Shown: positions 1 to 8,064 of the stretch, in pieces | Layout of the letters: each line of letters opens with the position of its first letter | How positions within the stretch are numbered: the stretch's first letter is position 1 | NCBI RefSeq assembly: GCF_001447195.1 | Contig: NZ_LFRI01000516.1 | Location: forward strand, 149,719 to 213,718 | Direction of reading: 5' to 3' | Length of the DNA stretch: 64,000 bases | Source of the DNA: Aquabacterium parvum | Lineage (GTDB): Bacteria; Pseudomonadota; Gammaproteobacteria; Burkholderiales; Burkholderiaceae_C | Translations under genes and position numbers: made by a program | Notes under the pieces: model-generated | Seen by the model: the letters and a program-made list of their open reading frames with translations, nothing else | What the model was told of the DNA's origin: nothing | The model's database searches: none

Positions 1-1
1 C

Positions 2-3000
2 AAGACGGTCGACTTCCTGCTCTCGGCCCAGAACCTGGTCGGCCGCAGCATCAAGTCCGGCACCCATGGCGCCGTCACCTACACCACGGGCGACAAACAG
101 CCCGTGGCCGCACTGCGATCAGGCGGCCTGGGCATCTCGCGCCATGGCCGCGCGGCTCAGGTGGCCATGCTGGCTGCTGCCACCAAGCTCAAGAACGATG
201 CCGCCCAGGCCTCGGCCGACGATTCGCGCAAGGTCGTGCTGTTCTCGGAAGACGTGACCCGCGGATACCGCATCGACGTCCACACCCGCGACAAGTGGCA
301 CAGCCTGTGCGCACGCGAAGGCGACTACACCCTGCAAGCCACCGGCGAGAAGATCGAACTCAAGCCCGATGAGGGCTACATCAAGGGCGCTTCGACCACC
401 GGCGACGGGCAGGACGACCACTACCTGCACGAGACCCTCTTTCGCTGGACGGGCTGGAGCCTGGTTGCGCCCCGCCCGGGCCGCACCATCCTGGCCGTCG
501 ATCAGCCGGGCAGCGGCCTGCAAGGCGAAACCGTCACCGAGGTCGACGACCGTGCCGAGAAAGGCCACGGCGTCCTCGCCCAGTTCAAGGCTCAAAAGGG
601 CACCCTGCCCCGCCTGCGTTTCGGCTGGACTTACCGTTTCCGCGCCCGCATGGCCGACCTCGCCGGCAACAGCCTGGCCCTGGACGATCCCAGCCTGAAA
701 GAAGACGCCCAGGTCACCGAACCCGTGCCCTACCTGCGCTTCGAACCCATCGACCCACCGGTGCTGGTGCACGCCCACCGCGTCAGCGAAGGTGAATCTC
801 TCGAGCGCCTGGTGCTGCGCAGCAACCACGACAGCACGCCCGCCGACTACCTGCAGTCGCCCGACTTCAAGACATCGACCCAGCAGCCCCCTTCCGCCGA
901 CTTCGCCTACGTCGCGACCTGCGACCGCCACGTGGTGCCGCCCAAGTCCTCGCAATTGCAGTGCGAGCAGCACGGCCTGTTCGACGAAGCCATGGGCAGC
1001 GGCGACCCCGCCCGCGTCAAGGCCGCCTACGCGCTGGCTGGCCGCGAGGCGGGCACGCTCTACGACCAGACGGACGGCAGCGACATCGAACTCGTGACGC
1101 CCACATCGGTGGCCGCATCGGCGCGCACCGACTCGGTCCCCCCGAAACTGCCCGACGCCGAGCACCCCACCGGTGAACGCCTGGTCGGTGGCCAGTACAT
1201 CGTCCACCACGAGCACTTGGTGCAAACGCCTTACCTGCCTGACGGTGCCGCAGCGGGACTGGCCATCACCGCGCTCACCCGTGGCGACATGCGCCGCATC
1301 GGCGTGATCGAGCCCACCATCCTGGGTGAAGACGCCGCCATCGTGCTGGGCCCACAGGAAGAGTTGGTGATCGTCGTGCGCCATGGCAAGAAGTGGCCCG
1401 ACACCACCGGCCTGCGCATCGTCATGGCCGAGCGCCAGCCCGCCCCTCAAGTCGACGACGACACCGCCCAGGAAGAGCCTGTCACGGCCGCCGACCGCCC
1501 CGTTTGGGACGCGGACAAACGGGTGCTGACCCTCTTCGTGCGCAAGGGCCACATCGCCCGCCTGCGCTACGCCAGCCTGCTCGACAGGGCGTTCCTCTCG
1601 CACATGGGCCTGCCCCTGTGGAGCAACAGCGGCGCCGAGTTCCAGAAGATCGCGCGTCGCGCCCTGCTGGGCCTGCACTGGATGGTCACGCCCCAGCGCG
1701 AGCTGACCCTGGTGCACGCCACGCAACAGCCCGTGTGCACGCCGCGCCTGCTGACCATCGGCGTGCAGCCACGCCAGCCCGGTGACACCTTCGCCGACCT
1801 GCAGGCTCGCGTGCAGCTGCACGGCCCCAGCACGGGCAAATTCGAGGTCGAGGCCGAGTGGGACGAATGGCTCGACGACCTCAACCAGCCGGGCCCCGTG
1901 CACCGTGTCATGAGCGGCCAGCTCGCCGAGGTCCCGTTGGCCGACAACCATGAGAACCTTTTCAGCCTGTCTGCCGCTGCCGAGGCACAAAGGCCCCCCG
2001 CAGGCAACGCAGGTGGAGGCAAGGGCGACCGCGCCCTGGGCAACCGCCACGAGTTCGGCGACCAGCGCTTCCGCCTGGTGCGCTACCGACTCAAGGGCAC
2101 GACGCGCTTTCGCGAGTACCTGCCGCCCTCGCTGTACGCCCAGACCCCGCTGGTGACGCGAACCGGCCCGCAGGCGCTGCCAACCCAAGCCAACGTTGGC
2201 GCGCCAGGCGACGCAGGAGCGCCGGTGTTGTTCAACTTCGCGGGCAGCCAGCCCAACGGCGTCATCGTGCCGCACACCGGCATCCCCGACACGCCGCCGG
2301 TGATGTGCGTGCTGCCCACCATGAGCTGGCAGCGTCAGCTCGGTGCCGCTCGCACCGTGCAGCTCAGCACGCGCCTGGGCAACAGCCTGCGTATCTACAT
2401 CGACCGTCCCTGGTTCCAGACCGGCAACGGCGAGTTGCTCGGCGTGGTGCTGCACCCCAACGACAACGGCGCCTTCAACAAGCTCACCGAGGCCCAGGTG
2501 CCCTTCGTCACCCAGTGGGGCCTGGACCCGCTGCATGACAGCGACCACCCCAAAGCCATCGCCAAGGCCACCGATTTCCCGGCCCGTGTGTTCACCGAGA
2601 ACGTGGCCCTGCTGGAAAACGGCCAGACGGTGACCGTGGTCGGCCACCGCGTGCAATGGGACGCGCAGCGCAAGCTCTGGTTCGCCGACATCGAGATCGC
2701 CGCTGGCACCAGCTACATGCCCTTCGTGAGGCTGTCGGTCGTGCGCTACCAGCCGCATTCGCTGCCAGGCAGCAAGGTGTCGCGCACCGTGCTGACCGAA
2801 TTCACCCAGGTGCTGCCGCGCCGCAAGGCCGTGGTCAAGCGCGTGGGCCAGCGAGACTTCTCCGTGACCCTGCACGGCCCCGTGCCCGAATACGGCCCGA
2901 TGCGCCTGCTCAACGATTCGGCGCACATCGGCATCTCGCTGATCCCGCAACCGGGCACCGAGATCGAAAGCGGCCGCAACCGCATCGAGCTCGTGCTGCA

Positions 3001-3472
3001 ATCGCGCGACCCGCAGATCGACTCCGACCTGGCCTGGAGCGACGTCAAGGTGCTCGCCAGCGGCCTGGCCCTGCCTCCCGGCGCAACGCTCGACCGGGTG
3101 CCCGGTGGCGTGTTCGTGAGCCCCGCAGGCGCTGTGACCAAGGCCGGCGACGCGGCCGCGATCAAGGTCAAGCCCGGCATCGTGCCCACGAACACCAAGC
3201 CCTTCACGGTGCTCGACCGCCTGGGCGAGGTCCAGCGCTTCGAGCGCGAACTCAACGTCACCCTGCCACCGGTCTTCGAGCTGTTCGACCCGGCCATCTG
3301 GCAGGGTCGAGCGAGCTTTTCGGCCACCGACCCTGCCCCTTACCGGCTGGTGGTGCGAGAGTTCGAGCGCTACTACACCGACCGCACGATCCCCGAACGC
3401 CATGGCGAGCGGTTGCTGCAGCGCCGCGTGGTCGAGGAGCGGCTGGTCTACACGGAGTTCTTCCCGATCTGA
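2..3472 (+). CDS. Very large uncharacterised protein, 5'-truncated by the window edge
   Basis: The reading frame is open from base 2 to a TGA at 3470-3472, giving at least 1156 residues. The true start lies left of the window; the GTG at 104 is only an internal codon. I do not recognise a characterised family. Visible features are a mostly beta-rich, hydrophilic sequence, a Trp/Arg-rich stretch (FRWTGWSLVAPRPGRT) about 150 residues in, a segment FRARMADLAGNS about 220 residues in that resembles linkers seen in very large uncharacterised bacterial proteins, few cysteines, no obvious transmembrane segments and no nucleotide-binding motif. The end ERLVYTEFFPI looks like a natural C-terminus. It is followed by a strong stem-loop before thyA, so it is probably the last gene of its own transcription unit. 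Function unknown. A surface or secreted structural role is a guess from size and composition only. Confidence 0.8.
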   Translation, partial: KTVDFLLSAQNLVGRSIKSGTHGAVTYTTGDKQPVAALRSGGLGISRHGRAAQVAMLAAATKLKNDAAQASADDSRKVVLFSEDVTRGYRIDVHTRDKWHSLCAREGDYTLQATGEKIELKPDEGYIKGASTTGDGQDDHYLHETLFRWTGWSLVAPRPGRTILAVDQPGSGLQGETVTEVDDRAEKGHGVLAQFKAQKGTLPRLRFGWTYRFRARMADLAGNSLALDDPSLKEDAQVTEPVPYLRFEPIDPPVLVHAHRVSEGESLERLVLRSNHDSTPADYLQSPDFKTSTQQPPSADFAYVATCDRHVVPPKSSQLQCEQHGLFDEAMGSGDPARVKAAYALAGREAGTLYDQTDGSDIELVTPTSVAASARTDSVPPKLPDAEHPTGERLVGGQYIVHHEHLVQTPYLPDGAAAGLAITALTRGDMRRIGVIEPTILGEDAAIVLGPQEELVIVVRHGKKWPDTTGLRIVMAERQPAPQVDDDTAQEEPVTAADRPVWDADKRVLTLFVRKGHIARLRYASLLDRAFLSHMGLPLWSNSGAEFQKIARRALLGLHWMVTPQRELTLVHATQQPVCTPRLLTIGVQPRQPGDTFADLQARVQLHGPSTGKFEVEAEWDEWLDDLNQPGPVHRVMSGQLAEVPLADNHENLFSLSAAAEAQRPPAGNAGGGKGDRALGNRHEFGDQRFRLVRYRLKGTTRFREYLPPSLYAQTPLVTRTGPQALPTQANVGAPGDAGAPVLFNFAGSQPNGVIVPHTGIPDTPPVMCVLPTMSWQRQLGAARTVQLSTRLGNSLRIYIDRPWFQTGNGELLGVVLHPNDNGAFNKLTEAQVPFVTQWGLDPLHDSDHPKAIAKATDFPARVFTENVALLENGQTVTVVGHRVQWDAQRKLWFADIEIAAGTSYMPFVRLSVVRYQPHSLPGSKVSRTVLTEFTQVLPRRKAVVKRVGQRDFSVTLHGPVPEYGPMRLLNDSAHIGISLIPQPGTEIESGRNRIELVLQSRDPQIDSDLAWSDVKVLASGLALPPGATLDRVPGGVFVSPAGAVTKAGDAAAIKVKPGIVPTNTKPFTVLDRLGEVQRFERELNVTLPPVFELFDPAIWQGRASFSATDPAPYRLVVREFERYYTDRTIPERHGERLLQRRVVEERLVYTEFFPI

Positions 3473-3533
3473 GTTCCTCAACAGGCAGCAAAACCTCCCC
3501 CGGGCTTTCATCACACGAGAGACCGGACCACCT

Positions 3534-3565
3534 CAACAGCCGGGATAATCCGGCTGTTGCCTTTT
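3534..3565 (+). terminator. Perfect 10-bp stem-loop with short T tract, upstream of thyA
   Basis: CAACAGCCGG (3534-3543) pairs perfectly with CCGGCTGTTG (3550-3559) around the 6-nt loop GATAAT, followed by CCTTTTC. This fits an intrinsic terminator for the large upstream gene. The loop GATAAT also resembles a -10 hexamer, but no convincing -35 lies 16-18 bp upstream. The hairpin covers a TTG codon at 3557 that would otherwise extend thyA. Confidence 0.6.
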
Positions 3566-3589
3566 CTGGCGCCCATCTCCGACCTCGAC

Positions 3590-4432
3590 GTGACCAGCCC
3601 CACCGCCCAGCGCCCCGTGCGCAGCCAGTACGAAGACTTCATGCGCCACGTGCACACCCACGGCGTGCTCAAGACCGACCGAACCGGCACCGGCACGCGC
3701 AGCGTCTTCGGCCACCAGATGCGCTTCGACCTGTCCGAAGGCTTCCCGCTGGTCACGACCAAGAAGGTGCACCTGAAATCCATCATCGTCGAGCTGCTGT
3801 GGTTCCTGCGTGGCGACGACAACGTCAAGTGGCTGCAAGAGCGCGGCGTCACCATCTGGGACGAATGGGCCCGTGAAGACGGCTCGCTGGGCCCGGTGTA
3901 CGGCGTGCAATGGCGCAACTGGCCCAAGCCCGACGGCACCCACGTCGACCAGATCACCGAAGTCGTCAAGCAGCTCAAGACCTCGCCCGACTCGCGCCGC
4001 ATCATCGTCAGCGCCTGGAACCCCGGCCTGATCGACCAGATGGCGCTGCCGCCCTGTCACGCCTTCTTCCAGTTCTACGTGGCGCCCGCGCAAGACGGCG
4101 GCCGCCCCAAGCTCAGCTGCCAGCTCTACCAGCGCAGCGCCGACATCTTCCTGGGCGTGCCTTTCAACATCGCCTCCTACGCCTTGCTGACCCACATGCT
4201 GGCCCAGCAGTGCGACCTGGACGTGGGCGACTTCGTCTGGACGGGCGGTGACTGCCACATCTACAGCAACCACACCGAACAGGTCGAGCTTCAGCTCAGC
4301 CGCACGCCGCACCCCTATCCCCTGCTCAACATCAAGCGCAAGCCCGCCTCGATCTTCGACTACGAGTACGAGGACTTCGAAGTGCTCGAGTACGAACACC
4401 ACCCGGCCATCAAGGCGGCGGTGGCGGTCTGA
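3590..4432 (+). CDS. thyA: Thymidylate synthase
   Basis: Makes dTMP from dUMP using methylene-tetrahydrofolate, yielding dihydrofolate in the cytoplasm. The protein is 280 aa from the GTG at 3590, close to the 264 aa of the E. coli enzyme. The phosphate-binding DRTGTGT is at residues 30-36, the catalytic cysteine is about residue 156 in [13 protein letters not shown], and [25 protein letters not shown] and the C-terminal AVAV follow family order. An upstream TTG at 3557 would add 11 residues but lies inside a stable hairpin, so I prefer the GTG. No strong ribosome-binding site is visible. folA follows after 12 bp, so the enzyme that makes dihydrofolate and the one that recycles it are probably co-transcribed. 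Confidence 0.95.
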   Translation: MTSPTAQRPVRSQYEDFMRHVHTHGVLKTDRTGTGTRSVFGHQMRFDLSEGFPLVTTKKVHLKSIIVELLWFLRGDDNVKWLQERGVTIWDEWAREDGSLGPVYGVQWRNWPKPDGTHVDQITEVVKQLKTSPDSRRIIVSAWNPGLIDQMALPPCHAFFQFYVAPAQDGGRPKLSCQLYQRSADIFLGVPFNIASYALLTHMLAQQCDLDVGDFVWTGGDCHIYSNHTEQVELQLSRTPHPYPLLNIKRKPASIFDYEYEDFEVLEYEHHPAIKAAVAV

Positions 4433-4444
4433 GGACGGGCCAGG

Positions 4445-4939
4445 ATGTCGAACACCCCTCGAACGCTCTCGCTGATTGCCGCCGTGGCCCGCAACGGCGC
4501 CATCGGCAAAGACAACGCCCTGCTGTGGCGCCTGCCCGAAGACCTGAAGTTCTTCAAGCGCACCACGCTGGGCTGCCCGGTCGTCATGGGTCGCAAGACC
4601 TGGGATTCCATCGGTCGCCCCCTGCCGGGTCGGCGCAACATCGTCATCACCCGCAACACCGCGTGGCAGGCCGAAGGTGCCGAGGTTTTCCATGACCTCG
4701 CCAGCGCTTTGGCAGCCACGGCCGATGCCCCCAAGGTCTTCGTCATCGGAGGGGGCGAGCTCTATGCCCAGGCCCTGCCCCTGGCCGACGAGCTCGTGCT
4801 GACCGAAGTCGATGCCGACTTCGACGGCGACACCTTTTTCCCTGACTGGGAACGCAGCGCCTTCACCGAGGTCAGCCGCGAAACCCACACCGCCGATGCC
4901 GGCTGGGCTTATCACTTCGTGGTTCGGCGACGCAGCTGA
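4445..4939 (+). CDS. folA: Dihydrofolate reductase
   Basis: Reduces dihydrofolate to tetrahydrofolate with NADPH, regenerating the cofactor spent by the adjacent thymidylate synthase. It is 164 aa, the usual length. LIAAVARNGAIGKDNALLWR opens the fold, the catalytic acid is Asp33 in LPEDLKFFK, followed by VVMGRKTWDSIGRPLPGR and the cofactor-loop VIGGGELYAQALPLADEL. It ends in FVVRRRS. The ATG lies 12 bp behind thyA, consistent with a two-gene operon, the common thyA-folA arrangement of proteobacteria. Nothing is truncated. Confidence 0.95.
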   Translation: MSNTPRTLSLIAAVARNGAIGKDNALLWRLPEDLKFFKRTTLGCPVVMGRKTWDSIGRPLPGRRNIVITRNTAWQAEGAEVFHDLASALAATADAPKVFVIGGGELYAQALPLADELVLTEVDADFDGDTFFPDWERSAFTEVSRETHTADAGWAYHFVVRRRS

Positions 4940-5055
4940 AGTCGCGCCTGGCTGAAAGCTGCGGCCAGCTGGCGCTTTCGATTCGGTTTTTTCGAATCAT
5001 CGACGCCATAAATTCGAAGTAACTTGCGCGAATGATGCGCCTGGTTTGATCAGAC

Positions 5056-5078
5056 AATGCTGGGTTTTGCCCAGCATT
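5056..5078 (+). promoter_or_regulatory. Perfect 9-bp stem-loop in the leader of the TerC-family gene
   Basis: AATGCTGGG (5056-5064), loop TTTTG, CCCAGCATT (5070-5078), 33 bp ahead of the ATG at 5112. No T tract follows, so a terminator is unlikely. It may be an mRNA-stability or translational element. I looked for the yybP-ykoY manganese riboswitch often found with TerC genes and did not see its conserved core. Confidence 0.4.
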
Positions 5079-5111
5079 CGGCCCCCCTCTCACCCCCAAG
5101 ACCGCCAAGCC

Positions 5112-5867
5112 ATGGACTTCCTGCTCGACCCCAACATCTGGATCGCCTTTGCGATGCTCACCGCCCTGGAGATCGTCCTGGGCGTGGACAACATCATCTT
5201 CATCTCCATCCTGGTGGGGCGCCTGCCCGCGGACGTGCGCGACAAAGCACGCCGCCTGGGCCTGGGTTTTGCCATGGTCTCGCGCCTGGCGTTGTTGTTC
5301 TCCCTGAGCTGGGTGATGGGCCTCAAGGACGACCTGTTCCAGCTCCTGGGCCAAGGCATCAGCGGGCGTGACCTGGTGCTGCTGGGCGGCGGCCTCTTCC
5401 TGCTCTACAAGGCCTCCCATGAAATCTTCGTGGAAGTGGAGGCTCGCGAACAGGACGGCCCACCTCAGACCGACCCCGCCACCGTCAAGGCTGCCGGCAC
5501 GCGTCTGTTCTGGGGGATCATCGGCCAGATCGCCATCATCGACATCGTTTTCTCGCTCGACTCCGTCATCACCGCAGTCGGCATGGTGGACCAGATCGGC
5601 GTCATGGTGGCTGCGGTCATCACCTCGGTCGGCGTGATGCTGTTCGCGGCCAAACCCATCGGTGAATTCGTCGACGCACACCCGTCGGTCAAGGTGCTGG
5701 CGCTGGCTTTCCTGGTGATGGTCGGCATGGCCCTGACGGCCGAAGCCTTCGAAGCCCACGTGCCCAAGGGCTACATCTACGCCGCAATGAGCTTCTCACT
5801 GGTCGTGGAAGCGCTCAACATCCGGGCTCGCAAGAAGCGCCTGGCGGCGGCCGCCTCGACCCGCTGA
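5112..5867 (+). CDS. TerC/YgdQ-family integral membrane protein
   Basis: 251-aa inner-membrane protein of the TerC superfamily, closest by eye to the short E. coli YgdQ type without CBS or CorC domains. About seven hydrophobic segments are visible. The two diagnostic acidic membrane motifs are LEIVLGVDNIIFIS (residues ~16-29) and IDIVFSLDSVITAVG (~147-161), and HVPKGYIYAAM lies near the end. Relatives (Alx, MeeF/MeeY, TerC) are linked to metal, notably manganese, export or to metalation of exported proteins; a specific substrate cannot be read here. The start is the ATG at 5112. An upstream in-frame codon at 5046 would add a non-homologous, proline-rich tail. The gene stands alone, with a stem-loop in its leader. 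Confidence 0.85.
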   Translation: MDFLLDPNIWIAFAMLTALEIVLGVDNIIFISILVGRLPADVRDKARRLGLGFAMVSRLALLFSLSWVMGLKDDLFQLLGQGISGRDLVLLGGGLFLLYKASHEIFVEVEAREQDGPPQTDPATVKAAGTRLFWGIIGQIAIIDIVFSLDSVITAVGMVDQIGVMVAAVITSVGVMLFAAKPIGEFVDAHPSVKVLALAFLVMVGMALTAEAFEAHVPKGYIYAAMSFSLVVEALNIRARKKRLAAAASTR

Positions 5868-5891
5868 GCCAAGCACCGAGCAGGACAAGGG

Positions 5892-5910
5892 CCTGCCGCC
5901 ACAAGGCAGG
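5892..5910. terminator. Short hairpin between convergent genes
   Basis: CCTGCC (5892-5897) and GGCAGG (5905-5910) flank a 7-nt loop between the TerC-family gene and the convergent cyclase. There is no T tract on either strand, so this is only a candidate factor-independent stop. Confidence 0.3.
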
Positions 5911-5916
5911 GGTGGC

Positions 5917-6801
5917 TCACGCCACCCTCACCTCGGTCACCAGGGGGGCCAGCATCGACACCACGCGGTTGCGACCCTCGCTCTTGGCCCGGTACATGGC
6001 CTGGTCGGCCCGGCCCAGTGCCACCTCGGGCGACTCACCTGGCAACAGCACGGTCACACCAATGCTGGCCGTCAGCCGCACGTTTTCATCGGTGAGCCGG
6101 AGCGGGTGATCCGCCAGCAGCCCTCGCAGGCGCTCGGCCACCCCCTGGGCCTGCTCCACCGAGGCGCGGGGCAACAACACGGCGAACTCTTCGCCACCCA
6201 GGCGTCCCATCGTGTCCTGCACGCGCATGCAGCGCTGCGCCACCTCCACGAAATGCCGCAAGGCGTCGTCGCCAGCGCTGTGACCCCAGGTATCGTTGAT
6301 GCGCTTGAAATGGTCGAGGTCGATCACCAGGATGGGCAGAGCAGGCCGCTGACCACCGCCATCACTGAGCTGCTGCAGGCGATGCAAAAAGGCGCGACGG
6401 CTGTGCACGCCCGTCAATTCATCGCGGTCCACCAGCCTGCGCAACTCGCCATGCGAGTACTCGGCCACCAGCAGCAGCACGCAAAAAGCCATCACGTTCA
6501 TCGCCACGGCCGACTCCAACAGGATGAACGGTGAGATGGCCGTCATCCGCGCCAGGCTCATGGGCCCACTCAGGTCGAAGGAAAACAGCCAGGGGCGCCC
6601 CAGCATGAACAGGCCATGCAGCAAGCTGACTGCCGCCAACAGGTAACGGGCGGGATAAGCGCGAACGCCGCCCTTGGCCATCGCCTGCGCGGTCAGCACG
6701 AACAGCACCCCCAGCGACAAGCTGTGGATGAGGAACCGGGCCGTGAAGTCCGGGTGCACCGACGTGAAGTAGACCGCCACGGAGGTGACGGCTCCGATCA
6801 T
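5917..6801 (-). CDS. Diguanylate cyclase, C-terminal part (membrane segments plus GGDEF domain) of a frameshifted gene
   Basis: Reading from the ATG at 6801, about 294 aa: roughly four more membrane segments (residues ~1-120), then a complete GGDEF domain. The active-site motif is intact as GGEEF in GRLGGEEFAVLLP, and an RxxD product-inhibition site (RVQD) sits exactly five residues before it, so the domain should make cyclic di-GMP and be feedback-inhibited. DELTGVHSRRAF and LVIDLDHFKRINDTWGH are typical. The upstream ORF (6801-7172) encodes the missing first membrane segments. Adding one C to the C7 run (G7 on the + strand, 6821-6827) joins them as GEPPPPHWIGALMIGAV. The stop of the first ORF and the ATG of this one overlap as TGATG, so reinitiation could still allow expression. 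Confidence 0.8.
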   Translation of the reverse strand: MIGAVTSVAVYFTSVHPDFTARFLIHSLSLGVLFVLTAQAMAKGGVRAYPARYLLAAVSLLHGLFMLGRPWLFSFDLSGPMSLARMTAISPFILLESAVAMNVMAFCVLLLVAEYSHGELRRLVDRDELTGVHSRRAFLHRLQQLSDGGGQRPALPILVIDLDHFKRINDTWGHSAGDDALRHFVEVAQRCMRVQDTMGRLGGEEFAVLLPRASVEQAQGVAERLRGLLADHPLRLTDENVRLTASIGVTVLLPGESPEVALGRADQAMYRAKSEGRNRVVSMLAPLVTEVRVA

Positions 6802-7172
6802 CAAGGCACCGATCCAATGAGGGGGGGTGGCTCACCCACGTGGCGCCTGGCGCCCACGAAGATGAAGTAGCCCATGCCCAGCAACAGCCCTTGAGCCAGG
6901 GCCACCGACACGACACCGGGCCAGCGCCCTCGCAGGAGCAACTCCAGGCATGCCAGGAAGCCCAGGCCGTGCGCCAGGCTCCACCAGGTCAGACCAGGCA
7001 CCAGGCGGTTGATGCGCCAGACGGTCGCCATGACGAGCGACATCAGGCCCATCAGGATGGTCATCAGGATCAGCAGGGTGGGACTGTGCAAGGTGTCAAC
7101 AACTGGAAAACAACAAACCAGGTCGCAGCCGCACATTGTGTCACGTGGCCTGCGCACCGACGCATCCGCCAT
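6801..7172 (-). CDS. N-terminal membrane part of the frameshifted diguanylate cyclase
   Basis: 123 aa from the ATG at 7172; the natural start may instead be the TTG at 7091, which begins LHSPTLLILM. It holds about three hydrophobic segments (LLILMTILMGLMSLVMATVW; WWSLAHGLGFLACLELLL; VALAQGLLLGMGYFIFVGA) and stops soon after GEPPPLIGSVP, just beyond the C7 tract. In the +1 frame the sequence continues without a break into the cyclase half, so I read the two as one ancestral gene. No sensory domain besides the membrane bundle is seen. The frameshift may be a real mutation, a phase-variable switch or a sequencing error in the homopolymer. Confidence 0.65.
   Translation of the reverse strand: MADASVRRPRDTMCGCDLVCCFPVVDTLHSPTLLILMTILMGLMSLVMATVWRINRLVPGLTWWSLAHGLGFLACLELLLRGRWPGVVSVALAQGLLLGMGYFIFVGARRHVGEPPPLIGSVP
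6821..6827 (+). repeat. G7 homopolymer at the cyclase frameshift
   Basis: Seven consecutive G on the + strand (C7 in the coding strand of the cyclase). A tract of eight would restore a single open frame of about 1.25 kb. This is the point where the two halves of the diguanylate cyclase gene change frame. Confidence 0.8.
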
Positions 7173-7275
7173 TCATCGTCCACCAGGCGAAAAGCTTGAG
7201 CGGTTTTTCACGCTCTTACAACGACTCATCGCACCGGGTTAGGATCCGCGCACGCCATCTTGATCTGCTCGCGCT

Positions 7276-8058
7276 GTGAAACTCGCCACCTGGAACGTCA
7301 ACTCCCTGTCCGTCCGCTTGCCCCAGTTGCTTGACTGGCTGGCGGCCAACCCGGTCGATGCCCTGGTGCTTCAGGAAACCAAGCTCACGGACGACAAGTT
7401 CCCGCAGGCCGACATCGAAGCGGCCGGCTACCAGTCTCAATGGTTCGGGCAAAAGACCTACAACGGCGTGGCATTGCTGAGCCGGCAAGCTGGCATCGAC
7501 ACGGTGCGCAACATCCCTGGGTTCTCCGACGAGCAGGCGCGCGTCATCGCTGCCACGGTGCCGCATGCCACGCTTGGCAGCGTGCGCGTCATCGGAGCCT
7601 ACTTCCCCAACGGCCAGGCGCCCGACAGCGACAAGTTCGTCTACAAGATGGCCTGGCTCGAAGCGCTCAACGCCTGGGTCAAGGACGAGCTCACCCGCCA
7701 CCCTCACCTGGTGCTCATGGGCGACTACAACATCGCGCCCACCGACGGCGACGTCTACGACCCGGTCGGCTGGAAAGACCAGATTCACTGCACGGTGCCC
7801 GAACGCGAGCATTTCCAGCGCCTGATCGGCCTGGGCTTGACAGACGCTTTCAGGCTCTTCGAGCAGGCACCCAAATCATGGAGCTGGTGGGACTATCGCA
7901 ACCTGGCGTTTCGCAAGAACCAAGGCCTGCGCATCGACCACATCCTGGTCAGCGATGCGCTCAAGCCCAAGGTCAAGGCTTGCCACATCGACAAGCAGCC
8001 GCGGCGCAACGAACGCCCGAGCGATCACGCACCGGTGATCGTCGAGCTCAGCGACTGA
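7276..8058 (+). CDS. xth: Exodeoxyribonuclease III (AP endonuclease)
   Basis: Mg2+-dependent AP endonuclease and 3'-phosphatase of base-excision repair. 260 aa from a GTG start (KLATWNVNSLSVRLPQLLDW is the conserved opening). The metal-binding Glu is in LVLQETKLTDD, the Asp/Asn pair in LMGDYNIAPTD, RIDHILVS follows, and the terminal catalytic His is in RPSDHAPVIVEL. WSWWDYRNLAFRKNQGLRID is the usual ExoIII signature. It is convergent with mutY, the stops only 6 bp apart, and mutM lies 3.3 kb further on. Three enzymes that act on oxidised guanine and the resulting AP sites therefore sit together. Confidence 0.95.
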   Translation: MKLATWNVNSLSVRLPQLLDWLAANPVDALVLQETKLTDDKFPQADIEAAGYQSQWFGQKTYNGVALLSRQAGIDTVRNIPGFSDEQARVIAATVPHATLGSVRVIGAYFPNGQAPDSDKFVYKMAWLEALNAWVKDELTRHPHLVLMGDYNIAPTDGDVYDPVGWKDQIHCTVPEREHFQRLIGLGLTDAFRLFEQAPKSWSWWDYRNLAFRKNQGLRIDHILVSDALKPKVKACHIDKQPRRNERPSDHAPVIVELSD

Positions 8059-8064
8059 CCAGGC

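Noticed and set aside
119..3514. A 1131-residue open frame antisense to the large left-edge protein
   Set aside because: Long antisense frames are expected in high-GC DNA. The translation is His/Gly/Val-rich with no recognisable motif, while the sense frame has natural composition and a normal end.
4940..5111. yybP-ykoY manganese riboswitch upstream of the TerC-family gene
   Set aside because: The association is known for TerC relatives, but I could not find the conserved core sequence. Only a simple 9-bp hairpin is present.
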